This document shows, one piece after another, positions 1 to 10,925 of a DNA stretch of 64,000 nucleotides. The DNA comes from Gonocerus acuteangulatus (taxonomy: Eukaryota; Arthropoda; Insecta; Hemiptera; Coreidae), in the NCBI GenBank assembly GCA_946811695.1, contig OX328123.1:31523399-31587398 (forward strand), in the 5' to 3' direction. Under the pieces are notes generated by a model. It saw nothing but the letters and a program-made list of their open reading frames with translations. It did no database searches and had not been told where the DNA came from. Each line of letters opens with the position of its first letter. The stretch's first letter is position 1. Both the position numbers and the translations under genes were made by a program.

Positions 1-472
1 GAGCTTCGGCAAGCACGGTTATAATCAACCCTTTCTTTACTAGATTATCTATATACAATAATTACTTACTCTATAATAATTACATTTTATTAATTTCGAT
101 TTTTTTGTGACATTTCTCACCATTTATTTCACAATAATAAACATAAATTTTTAGCGTCATATTTATTTACAAAGGGAGGTAATTTAGCTGTTTAATCTCT
201 GATAATTCGTATTTTGCTTCAGTTGTAGTTTATTAAAATTCGACAAAGTTCAGTTTATTAAATTAATGATTAAACTAAATAAAGTGACTCATTCAGTTGA
301 TTAGTCATCCATATTATTAGTTTATCAATGAAATGGTAAATTTAATTGCCAGCGAATAATTTCAATGTGGCGGAAAGCATTTAGGACGAATCCACTAAAG
401 TATATTTCATGAAACAGCTGTTTGCCCGCCATCGGCCATTTTGGAAATGAAAAGTAAAAAGCTTCAAAGCAT
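1..472. other. AT-rich gene-free stretch
   Basis: No open frame with coding character, splice pattern or repeat boundary was recognised. The composition is strongly A+T rich, like the intergenic DNA elsewhere in the window. Confidence 0.5.
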
Positions 473-655
473 GCGCCTTCTCCCGAGGCGAGCCTTCAAG
501 GCTCGCGCCTTCTCCCGAGGCGAGCCTGCTAGGCTCGCGCCTTCTACCAAGCCGAGCCTTCAAGGCTGTGCCTTCTATCGAGCCCTGCCCAAGCCCTGAG
601 AGCTCGAGCTTTAAGGAGCCGCGCCTTCTAGCCTTAAAGGCGCGCTCTTTTACAA
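473..655. repeat. GC-rich ~32-bp minisatellite
   Basis: At least three consecutive units of about 32 bp begin with GCGCCTTCTCCCGAGG or a close variant. Each contains a short internal palindrome (GAGCCTTCAAGGCTC type). Units degrade towards 655. The block is far more GC-rich than its surroundings. The short open frame across it on the minus strand is a by-product of the repeat. Confidence 0.75.
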
Positions 656-1871
656 CACTAGTCGTAGATATCTAAGTAGAAATATGTGTTGTAATAATAA
701 ACTAAATAAATCCATTAGAAGTGGGGGGGGGGGGGGGTACTCGATACCCATATTATACACTAGCTGAATACCCGTGCTTCGTCACGGCAGGTATGTAGTT
801 TATTTATAGCCTTAAATAATGTATCACCAATGTGTTCATGGAATATTTCAAAATTTTCCGTCGAGTCGTTTGGGCTGGGCGATGATAGGCCAGTGAGTGA
901 GTTAGTTAGGCGGTCAGTGAGTGGTATTTGACAAATATATAGTAGATTTTCTCGTACCGGTCGTTATTTTTTCTTCCATATAACGAATCTCGGTAGACAT
1001 AACTAATAAGGAACGTATTGTATAAAAGGAAGAAATCAAGTTGGGGTCTACTCCGGAAAAAACCAATGATTGAATCAGCTGTTCATTAGAAATATAAAAT
1101 ACCGAAACTATTTATTCTCATTTGACATTCATAGAGGTTACACGACCCACTTGCTCAAGAATGTGCTTAGTACTGCAGCAATATTTTATTTCTATCTATT
1201 GAAATAATTACTTGTTATATTATGAATTTAATTCCCTGAATCTAGTATTATTTTATAGTTTTACTATTTTTTATTTCAGATTTACATTTTCTTATCCTTA
1301 ACCTCATTCATAGTAAATGTTAAAGTTATGTTAACATTTAACTTTCTATTTAACACAAATAACTAAAATGCATGTAGTATTTATAGAATGGATCATGTAG
1401 AAAATAAAATCCCACATTGCAGGGCTACTGCAAAGTGGAATATAAACAACGATATATTATCAATCCAATATTGATGAGGAATTAACTAACCTGATTGAGG
1501 CTCAGAATATATTGAATACCGACTCTAACTGCCAACACTGCTGTAATTATAATGGTGTTGAACACACTAATTCACAGGAGCTAGATTGTTGTGAAGCACT
1601 GATATATACTTAGCGGACTTAGGCTGGTAAAACACTAAGAGTCAAGCACACATGATCACTAATCATTAGCTCAGGGCACTTACTAATGGGAAGACTTAAT
1701 ACTAAATTCAAATGTACAATTATACAATTTATTTATGTGTGGCAGAAGATCAAATTTCAAAACAAAACACTCACTTCTTTCACTACGCCTTTATTTTGCA
1801 AAATAAAGGAGTTAACGATAAGAAAATGTAAATCTGATATTGGGAAAAAATGGTCACCATCTTACATATCG
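656..1871. other. Gene-free stretch with a relic repeat at about 755-960
   Basis: No gene was recognised. There is a G homopolymer at about 723-738. From about 762 the motif CTAGCTGAATACCCGTG, followed by a CAGTGAGTGAG-rich stretch near 890-930, resembles the CACTCACTCA-rich start of repeat C and the CGGGTAATCAGCTAG flank at about 59090. It is therefore probably an old copy of the same repeat superfamily. The remainder is plain AT-rich DNA. Confidence 0.45.
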
Positions 1872-2052
1872 CACTAGTATTTCTAAAGTGACACAACTCA
1901 AAAATCGGTTTTATTCACACCGTCATAGGTATGACTATGAAAGACGTGGTAAATATATCTTTATGAACCATCAATACTGTCTTAATGCTTTTCCCCCTAC
2001 ATAGGCAAGAGTGACACATTTTCAGTTGAGTGTCACTTTAGAAATACTCGTG
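1872..2052. mobile_element. MITE-like element with ~28-bp terminal inverted repeats
   Basis: The left end CACTAGTATTTCTAAAGTG and the right end, read on the opposite strand as CACGAGTATTTCTAAAGTG, form an imperfect inverted repeat that continues through a GACAC..CAAC block. The element is about 181 bp with no coding capacity. A clear target duplication was not found, so the superfamily is open. The CACTA-like terminus is only suggestive. Confidence 0.6.
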
Positions 2053-2210
2053 CTATATAATAAAGTTATACAATTGTTTAACACAATAATTATTTGAAAA
2101 TTAAATTTCTCCTTGAAGTAGACATAAAACACATATTAATGATTCTATGTGGCCGATGAAATTTATGAATGTGTCCTTACATCTTTCCTACCTTACAGTA
2201 ACCCTGCAAT

Positions 2211-2402
2211 TTATTTATTTTTTTATTTTTTTTTTACGGCACATCTACATCTAGGCCATTAGCGCCGACATCCAGGGTGTAGCGAGGAATTTTACCAGCG
2301 AGCCGTGGGATGATAAAATTCCTGCCGGAGGTTGGGAATCGAACCCACCATCTCCCGCTTATGAATCCAAGGCGCTAGCAACTAGACCACGGGAGACCCC
2401 CT
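2211..2402 (-). mobile_element. tRNA-derived SINE
   Basis: Read on the minus strand the element starts GGGGTCTCCCGTGGTCTAG. It carries a polymerase III A-box-like segment (TGGTCTAGTTGCTAGCG) and a B box (GGTTCGATTCC), then a tail with GGCGCTAATGGCC and an A-rich end. It is flanked by GTAACCCTGCAAT (2198-2210) and GTAACCCTGTAAT (2403-2415), a 13-bp target-site duplication with one mismatch. The parent tRNA is uncertain (Glu/Asp-like A box). It is not a functional tRNA gene because the acceptor stem is not closed. Confidence 0.88.
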
Positions 2403-2415
2403 GTAACCCTGTAAT

Positions 2416-4077
2416 GTGAGAATTTATTCATCTTACGCTTATATGAGGCGTTGAATCTTAAAAAAGAATATGTCCAAATCGTAAAACTATTCAGAAGACA
2501 CAAAAAACGTCTAAGCTAGTATAATTCCTTTAGGAAATTAATAATTACGAGGCCACTCTTACATTCATTTCCTTATTTTTGATGAAATTTAATAAATTTT
2601 CAAAAAAAAAAACTTTTGTTGTGAGAGAAAACAAAGTTTTTAGGAAAAAAAATTAATTAGATGACAAAATGGACTCATTTTGAAAGCCATCTCCGCATAT
2701 GTTCCCATTAATTAATAATAGACGTATTTTACTAATTTTTGCTAAATGGGAAGTTAAATATTAGCATAACTTAAAAATAACCAATGAGTGAGGTTAACGA
2801 TGGAAAAATATGAAATAGACATAAATTATAATAAAAATAAAATAAAACAAAACTATTAATATAAATAGAAATAAATCTAGTTTTTAAAATAAATGATAGA
2901 ATAACGTAGATGAACAGAATATCAAAACCAAATTTAGACATTAAAAATAAAAAGTACAAAAAGCTATATTGCACCTGATATTTTAACGTTCTTCGTAGTC
3001 TATTGTACCAATAAATGTATCAAATTCATCAAAGAATTTTTAAAGATTCTCTCCCTTAGAAAGTGGCTAGTTTCCTCGCTTTAATATAACAAACTTTGTG
3101 AATTTGATCCTTTCCTTGTAAAGTACATCCGGGTATGACACTGTAGTATACAATCTCTGAAAAAGTCCGTCACGCAAGAGCTGGATCGCTAAGCACATTC
3201 CACGCCAAGGAAGAATTTGCTTTATTTTAGTTATTTAATTTTTAACACCCATTTTTAAATACTCAGATTTTTAAGGCACTTATCTTTGGCCAGAATCTAT
3301 TTTTGAAGAAGATGAGCGGCCACCATAGTGGGAGTCGAACCTACATTCTCAGGTACAGATTCCTCACACCTTCGCCTTTTTTTATAAAATGAAAATGTAT
3401 TTTTAGATAATAATGTAGAAGAAGTAGTTCATCATTTTTTTCAAGAAGATGTGACATTTTTAGCAACACCAATTCTCCGATCGAGATCGTTCTCTCAAAA
3501 AATTGCAAAAAGTTTTTTAAGTACACTATTAAGCTTTGGAATGAAGCTTGATTGAGCTATGGAAGCTTGGGTGAGTTACTTAGAATAGATGAGTTACATT
3601 TACCTCCATTTCCCAAGCGGTTTCTTAATTATGAAAATATACAAAATGCCCAAGAAAACTGTAGTTTTTCCACGTTTCTCGAAAATTGTTATAGATATTG
3701 CCATGAAAATATCTTCATTTGATTTCTTTATATTTAAAAAACCTATATGAAGTGTACCGGGGAACCTATAATCTCAAAACCTTAATGGCTAAGGTTTATT
3801 TCGCGGAAAAACTGGCGAACAAACTTGACCAGTTGTTTGAGAAAAATTGGAAAAATTTCGTCCAAATCGGACAATTTGTAAGGCTGCTAGAGTATATATG
3901 AGTGTGTGTACAAATTTGAAACCCCGGTATTTTTGTGATCTATATTGGCTTCCTAAGGTTAGGTTATAGAACTAGGATTATAGAATCTGACCTTCTGCAC
4001 CTGGTACTTGAAACGGCCAAAGCCGGTTATTGTAAAACGGCTAAAGCAGTGTTTTGATAAATTACTAATTATAAACA
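2416..4077. other. Gene-free AT-rich stretch
   Basis: No gene was recognised. Around 3320-3350 a short GTGGGAGTCGAACCTACATTC stretch resembles a reverse-complement B box and may be a decayed tRNA-SINE scrap. Otherwise nothing was seen. Confidence 0.4.
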
Positions 4078-4173
4078 TGTTAGCGCGGGAGGTTGACCTC
4101 ATGACGAAATCCGGGAGTGCCGACTAGAAACTTTCTCGTTTCATACCCCACCACGAAAATATAGGAGGTTCAA

Positions 4174-4255
<82 letters not shown>

Positions 4256-5506
4256 TTGTCTGTTCGCGCTCTAGCAAGCTCAAGAATGGCCCGATTTTGA
4301 TGAAATTTGGTACAAAAATCTACCGTGTAATTTTAAAGGTCAAGTTCGTTAAGCAGCAGAATCCGCCCACTGGAAGATAGTGTTTGGGGCGAAATTCGCG
4401 TAAAAAATCGTAACGCTTACGTTTTTGAGTTCATATGCTTGTAGGTACTTGTTATGTAGGTTTACCACAGGAAAACGGATAAAACCATTTTTAAGGCGAT
4501 ATCTGTAACCGTTTTTGAGAAAAGTGGAATCAATGTTTTTGTAAGTCATTATTTTTTTGTGGTAACTTAGAATCATGGGATTCAATTGAAATATTTTCTA
4601 GATGTTGGAAATTCATCCCAACTAAAATGTTTAAATTTTGGTTATATTTGGAGTTAAGGAAGTATGCGAAAAAAAATATTTTATTGATAGACATGAACAT
4701 TTTTCGGATCTTCATACATTTTTAGTAAATAACTCGATAACGTTTGAGAAATCGTGGTAAGTGGAAGGTAACCATTCAAATGCTTACTAAATTCTCTACA
4801 AAAAGGTTCTGAAGCAATATTCGATGGGGCAACGTCAATCCGAGATATAAGCGCTTAAAACTCAAAATGTGTGTGTTTTGTTGTTTTGAACGGGTTTTTG
4901 TCTTTGTTTATCTCACTTTTTAATCGGTTGTTTTTTGTTTTAAATTGCATTTATCAGTGAAATTAGTATTTTAGTAAAATAAGCCAAGAAACAGTGAAAG
5001 GTATAGGTAATAAGTTTGGAGTGGCTGCGGAAATCAAGGTGGCTGTGGCTAAACATGATGGCGTATACATAGGTTTCTTTTGAATTCTCCTATCTATATA
5101 ACGTTCTTCATACTGCTAAAACTGAATTCATATCAAATCATTATTTCTTTTTTTATAGAAAGATTTAAACCACGAGAGAATGGACTTTTATTTGCCATGA
5201 AGCACATATTTACAGTTGATTAAACAGTAAAACGAATTTGCTAGTAAAACAAGATACTTAAAATTACAACGAATTTTCTGTTGTTTGGAATAGAGCCTTC
5301 TGAGCAGTAATCGTGGGGTGAGTACGTTTTCAGTACATAATTGTATTGGCTTATTCAGCCTTCCTCAAGAATGAGGATTAAGAATTATCCGCTTCTGTGT
5401 AAGTTAGCTACTGTCAGTTTCCTGTGATTTGTGATGCCTAATCTATTCCAATTCTTCGAGATGCACGGAACCGCGCTAAGATTACGCAGTTCCTGCGAGT
5501 CGGAAT
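4078..5506 (+). repeat. Repeat A copy 1 with (TA)n core
   Basis: The copy begins with a GCGCGGGAGG-like terminus, then GTGCCGACTAGAAA. An uninterrupted (TA)n tract at about 4178-4252 follows. The conserved module comes next: a CCGATTTTGATGAAATTTGG box, AGCAGAATCCGCCCACTGGA, TCGTAACGCTTACGTTTTTG and TTAGAATCATGGGATTCA. The distal end is GGAACCGCGCTAAGATTACG..CCTGCGAGTCGGA at about 5468-5506. No coding frame is kept. The same module order recurs in all other copies. Confidence 0.7.
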
Positions 5507-6060
5507 TTTTTTATTGATTTGCCTTTTTAACTAAATCTTTAAGCAAGTTCATATAGAAAAACTTTTGAGAAAGTTCCTGCATATTTCGAGTTAGGAAGCC
5601 TGCTATATAGAGTTTTCTAACAGAACCCTTAATTGCGTTGTTTGCTCACATTAAAGTATGAATTGACTCTTGACGTTTTTCTCCCGAGATTAAATTCCTA
5701 GAAATAAACTTTAAGAGACGAGCTTGAACATGCTCCGACACGGAAGATGAAACTTATAAATTGAATTTAACTTTTAATAAGTTTGTTTAGTCCATATAGA
5801 GTGGGAGTTGGCTTATTCCTGAAGGGATCTGTGTAGGACTTAATGTTGAAGGGGGAGTTTTGTTTTATTTTCTTTCGTGGTACATTAAATATCCATTAGT
5901 TGTTTTATATCTTATGCCATTTTAGAGAGGTTTTGTGTATTGATTGAAGCTTTTGGAGCATTTTCTCGCTCCGTTGCGACAAACGCGCTCATGACTACGA
6001 CTTCATGTCACAATAAAAAAATTGATTGGAAAATATTTCGTTTCAGAAGTCACAGATTAC
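5507..6060. other. Gene-free stretch
   Basis: No gene or repeat boundary was recognised in this stretch. Confidence 0.4.
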
Positions 6061-6595
6061 ATTTATTTATTTACTTTGTTTAACAATGCACCACTTTGGG
6101 GTGAATTGCATCGAATCACTTTGTAGCTACATTCTGTTCATAAATATGTCATTATCCTACGCCAGTTAAGTACAGTGTATTAATATTTACAAATATAAAT
6201 AATAACTAAAAAAAATATAATAAATAGAAAAAAAACACAACAATTGAAATATTAGATAAAACGTAAAATTATTTAATTCTTAAATAAAAGAATTATCAAA
6301 TTTTTATATTTTGTCGTACAGGTTTATGTTTTTTAAATGTGTAAGTATGTCATCAATATGGTGGCTGCTGTCAGTAAGTAGGTCAGGTTTGTCCAAGTTT
6401 GTTATAAGAAGGCAGTCGATTAATATATGTTTTACTGTTAGTTCTGTATTGCAAATCCGACATGTTGGTCTTTCAGTATGTCGGATTTACAATACAGAAC
6501 ACACAATTAAACATATATTAATCGACTGCCTTCACGAATTACAAAAAATTGTAATTTTTTCTTTTCTTTTAGTTTTACACCATTTTGGTGATATA
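6061..6595. mobile_element. Inverted pair of LINE ORF2 C-terminal tails
   Basis: On the minus strand, about 6480 down to 6300, the reading frame gives a typical LINE ORF2 tail with the zinc-finger pattern C-x2-C-x7-H-x4-C (residues CRICNTELTVKHILIDC), a stop, and then 3' UTR-like DNA down to about 6061. From about 6470 to 6590 the plus strand encodes a second copy of the same finger (NTEHTIKHILIDCLHEL). The two copies therefore face away from each other around a short axis near 6475. Both are truncated and non-functional. Confidence 0.65.
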
Positions 6596-7606
6596 TATAT
6601 ATTTGTCTGTTCGCGGATTTCTGGCTTCCCTAATGGTCCGATTTTGATGAAATTTGGCTCAAAAATCCGTCGTCCAATTTGAAAGGCGTTTGGGGCAAAA
6701 TTCGCGCAAAAAAAATTGTAACGCTTAGGTTTTTGAGTTCATATGCTTGTAAGTACTCGTTTTATAGGCTTCTTGGGCTAGTAAAACGAATGAAACCATT
6801 TTTAAGGCGATAGCTTTAACTGTTTCTGAGAAAATCGGAAAAAAGTTGTTAAATCAAGTTTTTGCTTTGGTTACTTAGAATCATGGGATTCAGTTGAAAC
6901 ATATTTTGCATGTTTGAATTTCATCAAAACTAACGTGTTAAACTTTTGTTTACGTTTGGAGTTAAGGATGGGTTAGAATAAAATATTTTATGAACAGACA
7001 TGAAAAGTTTTGGGAACTTCGTATAATTTCATTAATATCTCGAACATGGTTTGGAAATCGTGATAAATGGATAGAAATTATTTGAAAGCTTTATAAATTC
7101 TCTACAAAGAAGATTCTAAAACAATTTTTGATTAGGTGATGTCAATTGGAGAAATAAGTGCTTTAACTTTGAAGTAATTGATTTCGTTTATTCGAACGGA
7201 TCTTTTTGTCTGTTTTTATTCCTTGTTATTTTTTAATTGCTTATAGTTGGATAATGTATTTGACAATAAAACAGATTAGGCAAAAAAAGATTTCAATTGC
7301 CTTCATGCTGTTGGTTTTTTTATTATATTTTTTAATTGATTTTATTTGTAGAATTATTACTATAGAAAAATAACACAGGAATATGTAAAAAATGTTGATA
7401 TATTCCAATGCATTGAAACGTATGAAATGAAGTATCTGTAGAAGAGGATTCTAGGGTCTGGCGGAGCCGACCAGATAAAGTCATAAAGCCTTTTGGACAA
7501 AGGCCGAGGAAAATATTATCTGTTTCTATTCCAAGCTTTTCAAATGACAATAGGGATATGAACAGGAACCGCGCTAAGATGATGCAGTTCCTGCGAGTCG
7601 GACTTT
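6596..7606 (+). repeat. Repeat A copy 2
   Basis: It contains the TTTGTCTGTTCGCGG start, the CCGATTTTGATGAAATTTGG box, the GTAACGCTTAGGTTTTTGAG module, TCATGGGATTCAGTTGAAAC and, at 7567-7606, the distal terminus GGAACCGCGCTAAGATGATG..CCTGCGAGTCGGAC. It lacks the upstream hairpin end and has only a very short TA run. Open frames here are accidental. Confidence 0.7.
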
Positions 7607-8348
7607 CTTTTTTGTTTGTATTTATTAAATTATTTTAACGATCATTATTTTCGTATAAAGCCGCTTATAACTAAACATGCTCTAATAATAAAATGAAATA
7701 GATGCACTATGGGTCCCTTTTTCTGATTTGTGTAAACCTTTTTATTATTAGACTAGAATAACATTGTACGTTAAGTTGCGAAATAATGAAAATTGCTGTG
7801 GCTATGTACCAAATTAATTATAGCGTATTTTACGATAAGCATCTACTAATGTACTGATTTTGCTTCTTAACAAACTCCTTGACTATTTGTAAGGCAAATA
7901 TTATTCATAATTTTTTAACGTTAAAAAGTTGTTACTTATTTTTTATTTACTAACGTTAAAACGTTGTTATAATTATTTATATTTTTTTAAAAAAATTTAC
8001 CACTATTTGGTATTAAACAATTAAATTAATATTGATATTAAAAGAAAATTAATTATGTTTGCAGATTCAACGAGAATTTTAAAACTGATGCCAGAAAAAG
8101 CCTTAAATCAACATATAAAATATAGCTATTTTTTATAGTCTGGTATTGTCCATAAGAAATAGCTTTTGAAACCATAATAGTGCTGACTTGATCACCTGGC
8201 AGCTCACACAATCCGTACCTTTTTCTAATCTTATTAGGAAGTTTAGGGTAGTTCTTATCAGTTGCAGCAGTTTTTATAGTTAATTTAAGTGTTCTCTATG
8301 CATTAGAAAAATTCATGAACGCCCAAGCGGTACTCGTTTTCGAGATAT
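7607..8348. other. Gene-free stretch
   Basis: AT-rich DNA with no recognised gene. ACGTTAAAA-type short repeats occur near 7915-7970. Confidence 0.4.
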
Positions 8349-8359
8349 TGAGCCTTAAA

Positions 8360-8532
8360 GGGGTCTCCCATGGCCTAGTGGCTGGCGCCTTAGATTTATA
8401 AGCGGGATATGGTGGATGGAATTTTCTCATCTCACGGCTCGTTGAGAAAATTCCTCGCTGCACCCTGGATGTCGGCGCTAATGGCCCAGATTTGTCGATG
8501 CGCCGCCAAAAAAAAAAAAAAAAAAAAAAAGA
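8360..8532 (+). mobile_element. tRNA-derived SINE, second copy
   Basis: It starts GGGGTCTCCCATGGCCTAG and carries the A-box region of the 2211-2402 SINE. It then diverges where the B box should be (GGTGGATGGAATTTT instead of GGTTCGATTCC), continues with GGATGTCGGCGCTAATGGCC and ends in an A tract of about 21. The 11-bp flanks TGAGCCTTAAA (8349-8359 and 8533-8543) form an exact target-site duplication. The damaged B box suggests it can no longer be transcribed by polymerase III. Confidence 0.88.
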
Positions 8533-8543
8533 TGAGCCTTAAA

Positions 8544-9410
8544 AATTCACTTTTGGACGCGAGAGTCGTATCCGCAACGGACAGTTTATGCGATAGCAAA
8601 GCGAGCTTGTTTACCATTTCTTTGGAAATCTATTGTATGATACAGAATAGCAAACCCAATGTCGTGGCAAAGAGTTAGATAGGGCAAGCGGTACTTTTTC
8701 TTGGGATGTAATCACTCAAAACTCAATCCCATGGTATTGATTTATCTCAATCACCATATTTCATTGTTGGAAATGTACGTCCTGGATGCAGGCACAAATG
8801 AAAAAGAAGAATGGCATGATTAATTAAGGTTGTTTAAACCCTGAGGTGTTTATCAATTTGGTGTGTTGCAAAGAAATCTATATTTTCAGATATTATTTCA
8901 TGATATCGCGGAAGAAAATTATATTACTCATATCAATGGACACAAAAAAAAAAAAAATAAATAAAAAAAAAAAAAATATGTCAAAATCTATGTGAGAGAT
9001 AAAAGTAAAATATGCCAGCATTATAGATAGATATATTAATAACACAAGATTGTGCTTGGAGTCTTTATATCCCAAGAACATGTACCGCTTCCCCTATCAA
9101 ACTCTTTTTTTTATTTGTACACTATTTTCTACAAGAGAACTACGACTACCGTAATAATTGCAATATATTATATCGTTGCAACAATCTGTTATGAAGGATA
9201 TCAGAAGATGAATTCGGGCCGGAATGTGAATAAAGTTTTGGGATTCTATTGGTATCCAATCCATAACTTAGACCAACTAGCCAATAATTGATTTTAGCGC
9301 GTTTCCTTCCTCCTTTCATAGGGAGGAAACCCGCTTATTATGTTGGCCTTATGACACAAGATGTGAACTCTCCACGTTTGGGGCAAGAGAGTTATATACA
9401 TATAGGGGAA
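8544..9410. other. Gene-free stretch
   Basis: No gene was recognised. An A-rich run lies at about 8944-8980. A short GC-containing hairpin at about 9295-9345 (AGCGCGTTTCCTTCCTCC..GGAGGAAACCCGC) resembles the hairpin terminus of repeat A and may be a solitary end. Confidence 0.45.
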
Positions 9411-9660
9411 GGTGTTGTACCTTTGACCACTTTGCACAATTGAATTTTTTTTGGCTTGAATATTAAAGCTAAATTCGTTTTTTTATTTTTATTTCATTGT
9501 AATTAGTATTCTATTGCTTATCATATTTAATTTTTTCAAGGTTCTAGCTTTACATTTAATATTTTTTTATTATTTTTTTAAAAAATAATCGTACAGTGGT
9601 CAAAGGTATAACACGCAGTTGTACCTTTGACCATGGGGTGTTGTACCTCTGACCACCTAA
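9411..9660. repeat. Inverted and direct copies of a TTGTACCTTTGACCAC motif
   Basis: GTGTTGTACCTTTGACCAC at about 9411-9430 is matched in inverse orientation at about 9596-9615 (GTGGTCAAAGGTATAACAC). Two more copies in the first orientation follow (about 9620-9660). This looks like a ~205-bp MITE with 18-bp terminal repeats sitting next to the end of a relative, but no target duplication could be fixed. Confidence 0.5.
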
Positions 9661-10020
9661 AAACAACACAGCAGTGCAAAAAAAAATTGTATTCAGTAAA
9701 ATTGTAATTAATTGTAAGTTTAATAAATACAGGAGAAGGATGTAAGCATAATAAAAAAGCTATTATTGATATTATGTTACACTTATTATGCTGAAAAATC
9801 CAGTCCAATCGATAAACGTTTTAACTGTCAAGCAGATCCACTAGCAATAGTAGGGTATGGAAGTTTAGCCACAATGTCTTCAACATCTATATCAAACAAA
9901 TTTTCATCTTCTCTCGTAAACTTGTCACTTAAAGTTTGTTTTTTCAAATATTGGATCTTAGACATTGGAAATTTAATACCACAAATCTCTGCGACTAAAA
10001 TATGTAATAGTCTTTTTACT
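9661..10020. other. Gene-free stretch
   Basis: The open frame that runs from here into the following TA microsatellite has no recognisable domain and is judged non-coding. Nothing else was seen. Confidence 0.4.
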
Positions 10021-10032
10021 TTTATTTATATA

Positions 10033-10083
<51 letters not shown>

Positions 10084-10925
10084 CGAGATAGAGAGAGATT
10101 TGTCTGTTCGCTTTCCAGCTATTGCAATTTTTATAGGGTTCCTAACGCGCATGAAAACGAATAAAACCATTTTCAAGACGATATGTATTGTATTTGTAAC
10201 CATTTTTGAGAAAAGTTGATGAAACTAGTTTTCCTAACATATTTTCGGTTAGAGTACTTAAAATCATTAGATTCAGTTGAAACATGTTCTACGCCTTTGA
10301 CGTTCAACCAAGCTATGGTATAAAAATGTTTGTTAGTTTTGGAGCAAAGAACGTATTAGAAGAATAAATGTATTAATAGACATAAGCAGTTTTATGATTT
10401 TCGTATATTTCTTCTTCATTTTATATATAGTATATTCTTGTATATATGGAAAACGTGGAAACGTAGTAATCGTAGTAGGTGGAATTCGAAGATTACTGAA
10501 TTCAGTACAAAAATGTTTTTCGATGGGATATCCAAATCGGAGAAATAATTTCTTAAAACTTCGAAAGTGGCTGTTTCGTTTAATTCAATGGTTCTTCTTT
10601 TCTCTTTTCCACAGTTGCCATAGCTTTCTATTTTTGTAATTGTTTTTGGCAGAAATAAGATATAAGATATGCAAAATAAGATATAATTAAATGTTTTTTG
10701 TAATAGATATTCCTGAACGGAAGTAAAGGATGTCGAGTGAATAATTTCCTCTACCTACTGTAATGTATTGTGCACATAACAGCACACAACTTCTCACTTT
10801 TCTTTAAGATTCCATCGGATTAAATGGTCCACAAAGCATTAATTATACCAATCTCTGGCTTTCCGAATGACCCTAGGAATCAGAACTTTGTGGAAACGCG
10901 CTAAGATGACGCACTTCCTGAGAGA
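10021..10925 (+). repeat. Repeat A copy 3 with (TA)n
   Basis: A TA-rich tract at about 10027-10082 precedes TTTGTCTGTTCG and a degenerate module (AACGAATAAAACCATTTTC, AATCATTAGATTCAGTTG). The distal terminus GGAAACGCGCTAAGATGACG..CCTGAGAGAGTCG ends near 10925. It is shorter and more diverged than the other copies. Confidence 0.62.

Noticed and set aside
2211..2402. A functional tRNA gene
   Set aside because: Polymerase III boxes are present but there is no closed acceptor stem, and an A-rich tail and target duplication identify a SINE.
10027..10164. TA microsatellite translated as Tyr/Ile repeats (coding minisatellite)
   Set aside because: Low-complexity translation of (TA)n; identical artefacts occur at 13731, 33163 and 59107.
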